NCBI GenBank assembly: GCA_946482585.1 | Contig: CAMLSI010000138.1 | Location: 1-11,176 of the forward strand | Direction: 5' to 3' | DNA from: an uncultured Lysobacteraceae bacterium | GTDB lineage: Bacteria > Pseudomonadota > Gammaproteobacteria > Xanthomonadales > Rhodanobacteraceae | DNA length: 11,176 bases | Part shown: positions 7,164 to 11,176 of the stretch, in pieces | Layout of the letters: every line of letters begins with the position of its first letter | How positions within the stretch are numbered: position 1 is the first letter of the stretch | Position numbers and translations under genes: made by a program | The notes under the pieces: model-generated | Seen by the model: the letters and a program-made list of their open reading frames with translations, nothing else | The model's database searches: none | Told to the model about the DNA's origin: nothing

Positions 7164-7991
7164 ATGAAGACGTCGACGCTGTTGTCCGCTCTGATGCTCG
7201 GCCTCGCCGCGAACGCCGCGGTGGCGCAGACCGCCCCCGGAAGCTCCGCGAGCCCGGACTATAGTTATCGGATCGCCAGCGCCGCGACCGGTGCCTATCT
7301 CGTCACGATCACGAGCTTCAACGGTCCTTTCCACTACCGCGACATGCCGCTGACACCGCAGGGTTGCGGTACCAGCCCGGGTACGCCGATCGCCAATGCT
7401 GCCGAACTCTGGCTGTTCCCGCAGCCGAGCGGGGTACTCAGTGCGGAGTTCCGCGTACCGGCGTCGAGCGGCGGCACCTGCCGATTCACGACCACGTTCG
7501 ACCTCAAGGCCGACGACCGGCCGCCGTATCAGGAACCCGATCCGGAGTCGCCGCCGCAGGGGCAACAGCTGCAGCTGTGGGAAGTGCCTGACTCGCCGAC
7601 CGATCTCAGCGCTGCCGATCCGTTGCAGATCGGCCCGACACTGACGCAGTGGGGCGGCACCGCGGTGGTACTCGCCTCGCAGGCAGTCGCACGCCGCAAC
7701 AACCTCTGCTATTTCCCGTACAGCTACCTCAGCCTCAATGCCGGCCCCGGCCATGCCGAAGGCAGCTCGAATGCGTTGACGCTCTCGATTCCGGGCGGCC
7801 CGCTGCTCGCTCTCGACGATCTGCCAGCGCAGCTGCCGATGTCCGCGACGGCGGTGAAAGGTCGCATCGGCCTGCCGTCCGGCCTCTCGGTGGTCGTGGT
7901 CGAGGTCGATGCGCCGGGCTACGTCCCCGAGACCGACGAATACAACAACGTGCGGCGCGTGCTGGTCGACGTGCAGGGCAGGTGCAACTGA
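7164..7991 (+). CDS. Secreted four-cysteine protein with CARDB-like C-terminus, paralogue 2
   Basis: This 275-residue protein is a tandem duplicate of the gene at 5986. By hand alignment about 200 positions are identical, with one compensating one-residue gap in each around the linker. The signal peptide is nearly identical (cut expected after A21), and cysteines 68, 106, 182 and 274 are at the same positions. The C-terminal region from about 172 (RRNNLCYFPYSYLSLNAGPG) to the end is much better conserved than residues 30-60 and 121-145, so the CARDB-like domain seems to carry the shared role and the N-terminal part has diverged. I chose the ATG at 7164 over the open extension to 6945 because of the AGGAAGG site and the matching signal peptide. 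It converges on the second kinase gene. The function is unknown. Confidence 0.88.
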   Translation: MKTSTLLSALMLGLAANAAVAQTAPGSSASPDYSYRIASAATGAYLVTITSFNGPFHYRDMPLTPQGCGTSPGTPIANAAELWLFPQPSGVLSAEFRVPASSGGTCRFTTTFDLKADDRPPYQEPDPESPPQGQQLQLWEVPDSPTDLSAADPLQIGPTLTQWGGTAVVLASQAVARRNNLCYFPYSYLSLNAGPGHAEGSSNALTLSIPGGPLLALDDLPAQLPMSATAVKGRIGLPSGLSVVVVEVDAPGYVPETDEYNNVRRVLVDVQGRCN

Positions 7992-8047
7992 AACCGTGGA
8001 GAGTGCGGGAAGTGAAAGAGTAAAAAACTCCGCGCTGCGGAAACTCA

Positions 8048-8077
8048 TTTCCCGGTTCTGATCACTCTCTGCCGGCG
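8048..8077 (+). repeat. Possible third, degenerate leader copy
   Basis: TTTCCCG (8048-8054), TGATC (8059-8063) and GCCGGCG (8071-8077) recur in the same order as in leader A (5914, 5926 and 5937), and the overall span is the same. No ATG or related coding sequence follows, so if genuine it is a remnant of a third tandem copy. The match is short and could be chance. Confidence 0.3.
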
Positions 8078-8119
8078 CCACGGCAGCAGCGGGCAGCGAG
8101 AGAAGGCGAGGCAGGGAGC

Positions 8120-8136
8120 ATCCGGCGCCGCCGGAT
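8120..8136. terminator. Hairpin between convergent genes
   Basis: ATCCGGC (8120-8126) and GCCGGAT (8130-8136) form a perfect 7-bp stem with a 3-nt loop in the 166-base gap between the secreted paralogue and the kinase, which run towards each other. On the plus strand a pyrimidine-rich tail (ctcctttctc) follows. It may serve as a terminator, mainly for the plus strand. Confidence 0.4.
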
Positions 8137-8157
8137 ACTCCTTTCTCACTCCGCTCG

Positions 8158-10863
8158 CTACTGACGCGTTTCTTCGATGCGCGCCTGCACTTCCCTGGTC
8201 CGCTTGTCCTCGGGCCCAAGGGCTTTCATGCGCAGTGCCAGCGCTCGCTGCAGCAGCGCATCGCCTTCCGCGGCCTGCGCAGGGCGACGCAGATTCTTTT
8301 CGAGTGCGAGGAGAATCGGTGCGAGCTGGACATCGTCGGGTTTCAGACGCGCTTCGTAGTTTGCGAGCGCTTCGCGCAGCAGTTCCCGTGCTTCGTCGCT
8401 ACGCCCCTGTCTGCCGACGACGCGACCGAGATAAAACAGATCGGTACCGACGACTTCATGCTTGTCGCCGTATTTCTCGCGCTGCATCTGCAGCGCTTCG
8501 CGATATTGCCGCTCTGCCCCTGCCAGATCGCCGCGGGCTTCGAGCACGCTGCCGAGATTGAACACGGCGGACGCACGCCACGTGTGTGTCGGCTCGTACA
8601 GCGACAGCGCCTGCCGATAGTAGCTCTCGGCCGCATCGATCTTTCCGGCGCCTTCGGCGACCCAGCCCAGGTCGCTGAGATTCATCGCGACCATGGTGTG
8701 CCGTTCGCCGAGGTGCTTGCGCCGTATGGCGAGCGCGCGCAGCAGCAGCGTTTCGGCTTCGTCGCTCTTGCCCCGCGCCTTCAGCGCACGGGCCAGATTG
8801 TTCATGATCGTCGCCACGAACGGATGATCGTCGCCGCGCGTCTGCGTCATGATCGCCAGCGCTTCGCGGTAGTGCGCTTCGGCCTGCTCGTAGCGCTCCA
8901 GATTGCGCTCGATCGACGCAAGGCTCGACAGATCCGTCGCTATGTACGGATGCGACGCGGGCAGCAGCTCGCGATGCAGCGCGAGCGCCTGGCGCAGCAG
9001 CGGCTCGGCGCCCGCGTAGTCGCCGCGCGCGCGCAGCGCCATGCCGACGCGGCCGATGCTGTCGGCAACGGCGAAGTTGCGTTCGCCGAACAGGCGCTGC
9101 CGCATCATGAGCGACTCGCGGAACAACGGCTCGGCAGCGGCATAATCGGCCCGCTCGTACTTCACCTGGCCGCGATCCCGCAGGGTGGTCGCTACCTCGG
9201 CGTTGTCGCCGTCGTGCTCCTGACGATACAGCGCCTCGGCCTCGCGCAGCAGTTGCTCGGCCTCGTCGAACTTGTCCTGCAGGCCGAACAGCACGCCGAG
9301 CGCCCGCAACGCGGACGCGCGCACGCCGGCCGGCAGTTCGGGATGTGCCGCAGCGACATCGCGCGCGCGCAGCAGCAGTTTCTGCGCCTCGTCGTACTGG
9401 CCGAGCTGGTGGTAAGTCGCCCCGACCGTCGTCAGCAATTCGACCTGCACATCGGGCTGTTCGCCGAGCTCGGCCTCGATCGACTGCCAGCCTGCGTTGA
9501 GCAGTTCGCGCGCGGTCAGTTCCTTGCCGAGGCTCTGCGTCGGATCGGCACCCTCGAACAGGCGCAGGATCAGCGATTTCACCCGGTCGGCCTTCTGCGC
9601 CTCGGCCTGGGCACGGTCGCGCTGCTGTGCGATCGCGCGCGCCTGGATGCTGACCGTCAACGCATAAGCGGCGGTCAGCAGGAAGATCACCGATGCCGCC
9701 GCGACGGCCCAGGCGTGCCGACGCACGAACCGCGCGGTGCGATAGCTCCAGGTTTCCGGCCGCGCGCGCACCGGCATATGGTGCTGCCAGCGGCGCAGGT
9801 CCTCGATGAAATCGCGCACGCTCGCATAGCGCCGCGCGGGCTCCTTGCGCAGCGCCTTCATCACGATGAGATCGAGGTCGCCGCGCAGACGCCGCGCGAG
9901 GGCGGCCGGCGCGCTCGGCAGCGGCGGGTCGTCGCGGCACACAGTCCGCTCGAGCGCGGCCTGCGTGACGTCCGCGGGCTGCTGCGCGTGCTGGCCGCAG
10001 ACGAGTTCGTAGAGCAGCAGACCGAGCTGATACACGTCCGACGGCATGCCGGCGGACTGACCGATCACTTGTTCGGGTGTGGCGTAGTCCGGCGTGAACA
10101 GTCGCGTCGCAGTGCGATCGTGACGCTCCTGCGTGTCGTCGCTGTCGAGCACCTTGCCGATGCCGAAATCCAGCAGCTTCACCGTGCCGTCGGCCGTGAC
10201 GGCGATGTTCGACGGCTTCAGATCGCGATGCACGACGCGACGCGCGTGCGCGTGATCGACCGCCTCGGCAACCTGCAGGAACAGCGCGAGGCGCGCGTCG
10301 AGATCGAGCCGGCGTTCGTCGCACCACGCGTCGATGCGCAGACCGTCGACGAACTCCATGACGAGATACGGATGGCCTTCGGCGGTTTCGCCGCCGTCGA
10401 GCAGATGCGCGATGCCCGGATGATTCAAGTTCGCGAGGATCTGGCGCTCCTGGCCGAAGCGCGCGAGAAAGTCCGGCGCGGCGTAGTCGCTGCGGATCAG
10501 CTTGAGCGCCGCCTTCTGCACGAACGCGCCGTCCTCGCGCGCGACTTCGTAGACGCTGCCCATGCCGCCGCGGCCGACCTGGCGCAGCAGGCGCCAGGTG
10601 CCGATGCGCTGGCCGCTGTGCTCGTCCTTCGCCGCCGCCCGTTCGCTCAGCGCGGCAAGCGCCTCGTCGCGGTCGGCCTTCGCGGTCTGCAGCATGCCGA
10701 CCGGACGCTCGGCGAGTTCGAGCAGATGCAGCAGGCGCGCATGCGTCGTCGGCTGCGCGGCGAGCAGTTCGGCGAGGAATTCGTCGCGCTCCTCGCCCTC
10801 GAGCATGAGTGCGCGCAACAGCAGCGCATCGAGCTTCGCGTCCTGCGTGGGGTACTCGCTCAT
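8158..10863 (-). CDS. Ser/Thr protein kinase with transmembrane helix and C-terminal TPR array
   Basis: The 901-residue protein is a complete Hanks-type kinase. A helical N-terminal part (1-85) leads into the kinase domain (about 88-365): glycine loop G97-R-G-G-M-G102, lysine K121 in AALKL, HRDLKPSN with D214, DFG at D232 and ATPEQ. A single transmembrane helix lies at about 384-406, followed by a basic, glutamine-rich linker. From about 470 to 890 there are some ten TPR motifs with the xDEAExLxREALAL pattern. Their key Glu positions fall at 536, 578, 620, 662, 704, 746 and 784, a 42-residue step except for the last (38), as in kinesin-light-chain-like TPRs. The tail is probably periplasmic and binds a protein or peptide signal. 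Unlike the first kinase, it has no sigma gene next to it. No clear ribosome binding site precedes the ATG at 10863, but the N-terminus matches the family layout. Confidence 0.94.
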   Translation of the reverse strand: MSEYPTQDAKLDALLLRALMLEGEERDEFLAELLAAQPTTHARLLHLLELAERPVGMLQTAKADRDEALAALSERAAAKDEHSGQRIGTWRLLRQVGRGGMGSVYEVAREDGAFVQKAALKLIRSDYAAPDFLARFGQERQILANLNHPGIAHLLDGGETAEGHPYLVMEFVDGLRIDAWCDERRLDLDARLALFLQVAEAVDHAHARRVVHRDLKPSNIAVTADGTVKLLDFGIGKVLDSDDTQERHDRTATRLFTPDYATPEQVIGQSAGMPSDVYQLGLLLYELVCGQHAQQPADVTQAALERTVCRDDPPLPSAPAALARRLRGDLDLIVMKALRKEPARRYASVRDFIEDLRRWQHHMPVRARPETWSYRTARFVRRHAWAVAAASVIFLLTAAYALTVSIQARAIAQQRDRAQAEAQKADRVKSLILRLFEGADPTQSLGKELTARELLNAGWQSIEAELGEQPDVQVELLTTVGATYHQLGQYDEAQKLLLRARDVAAAHPELPAGVRASALRALGVLFGLQDKFDEAEQLLREAEALYRQEHDGDNAEVATTLRDRGQVKYERADYAAAEPLFRESLMMRQRLFGERNFAVADSIGRVGMALRARGDYAGAEPLLRQALALHRELLPASHPYIATDLSSLASIERNLERYEQAEAHYREALAIMTQTRGDDHPFVATIMNNLARALKARGKSDEAETLLLRALAIRRKHLGERHTMVAMNLSDLGWVAEGAGKIDAAESYYRQALSLYEPTHTWRASAVFNLGSVLEARGDLAGAERQYREALQMQREKYGDKHEVVGTDLFYLGRVVGRQGRSDEARELLREALANYEARLKPDDVQLAPILLALEKNLRRPAQAAEGDALLQRALALRMKALGPEDKRTREVQARIEETRQ

Positions 10864-10964
10864 GGCGCGGCGATCCGCGTCCGCGGCCCGTGCCGTGCTG
10901 CGTCGTCCGCCCGTCCTCGACCCGCCGCTGCTGCGACCATGCGCGCCCCCGCCGATGCGCCGCG

Positions 10965-10993
10965 ATTGTGGCGGGATTGTGCGGCAGCGGCAA
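10965..10993 (-). promoter_or_regulatory. Candidate sigma70-like promoter for the second kinase
   Basis: On the minus strand TTGCCG (10993-10988) is followed after 17 nt by CACAAT (10970-10965). A second CACAAT lies 5 nt upstream of the first (10981-10976). The start would be near 10957, giving a leader of about 95 nt. It sits in the gap between the VOC gene end and the kinase start, in the right orientation. Confidence 0.35.
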
Positions 10994-11017
10994 TTTGCGC
11001 CGCGGCGCGTCCGCGTT

Positions 11018-11176
11018 TCAGCCGGCCGGCGCGCGATGGCAGACGAATTCGATGTTGTGGCCGTCGGGATCGCGCACGAAGCCGGCGTAGTAGTGCGGAT
11101 GGATGTGTTCCAGCACGGCCGGCGCGCGATCGTCGCGGCCGCCGCCCGCGAGCGCCGCCGCGTGCGCGGCGTCGAC
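11018..11176 (-). CDS. VOC/glyoxalase-fold protein, C-terminal fragment (cut by window)
   Basis: Only the last 52 residues are visible. They end in HPHYYAGFVRDPDGHNIEFVCH and a short tail, then TGA at 11018-11020. The F-x-R-D-P-D-G-H-x-I-E pattern is the standard last strand of vicinal-oxygen-chelate proteins, in which the final Glu is usually a metal ligand. Members include glyoxalases, dioxygenases and resistance proteins, and the specific reaction cannot be told from this part. It lies upstream of the kinase on the same strand, with 154 bases between, so co-transcription is possible but not needed. Confidence 0.85.
   Translation of the reverse strand, partial: VDAAHAAALAGGGRDDRAPAVLEHIHPHYYAGFVRDPDGHNIEFVCHRAPAG

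Noticed and set aside
9160..9250. Repeated motifs within the kinase tail considered as DNA repeats or a CRISPR-like array
   Set aside because: The periodicity is at protein level (42-residue TPRs, 126 bp) and the DNA units are too diverged; no spacer-repeat structure.
8456..10993. Long minus-strand open frame (845 aa) in another frame of the second kinase
   Set aside because: The overlapping frame has all kinase motifs and TPRs; this one is Arg-rich with no family features.

Overview
The window is very GC-rich, its genes end codons mostly in G or C, and it carries a TIGR02999-type ECF sigma factor followed by a Ser/Thr kinase with a TPR tail. That combination suggests a gammaproteobacterium of the Xanthomonadales (Rhodanobacteraceae-like). 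The assignment rests on gene content and base composition only and is tentative. I see no rRNA or tRNA gene, transposase, CRISPR array or phage gene.

Layout. 1-2218 (-): Ser/Thr protein kinase with a transmembrane segment and TPR-like tail, cut at the left edge. 2215-2808 (-): ECF sigma factor, overlapping the kinase start by 4 nt, so the two form a translationally coupled operon. 2809-3280: divergent intergenic region with candidate promoters for both directions. 3281-5302 (+): cysteine-rich amidohydrolase lipoprotein of the YtcJ/Amidohydro_3 type. 5409 to about 5700 (-): a broken gene whose reading frame shifts near its 3' end. 5986-6813 and 7164-7991 (+): two secreted 275-aa paralogues in tandem, with conserved leaders and four conserved cysteines. 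8158-10863 (-): a complete 901-aa Ser/Thr kinase with a C-terminal TPR array at a 42-residue period. 11018-11176 (-): the C-terminus of a VOC/glyoxalase-fold protein, cut at the right edge.

How the genes may work together. The sigma factor and the first kinase look like one signalling unit. In Vibrio parahaemolyticus the kinase PpkT2 phosphorylates the ECF factor EcfP on a threonine in region 2.2, where the usual acidic motif is missing. The factor here also lacks an obvious acidic motif and has a Thr at about the matching place, so control by phosphorylation is a reasonable inference. The second kinase has no adjacent sigma gene and could act on the same factor or another substrate. The secreted paralogues and the lipoprotein lie between the two kinases and are envelope or extracellular proteins. 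They could be outputs of the pathway, but nothing in the sequence proves it.

The strongest leads are the sigma/kinase switch, the tandem secreted family with a possible third leader copy downstream, and the frameshifted gene at 5409-5700.
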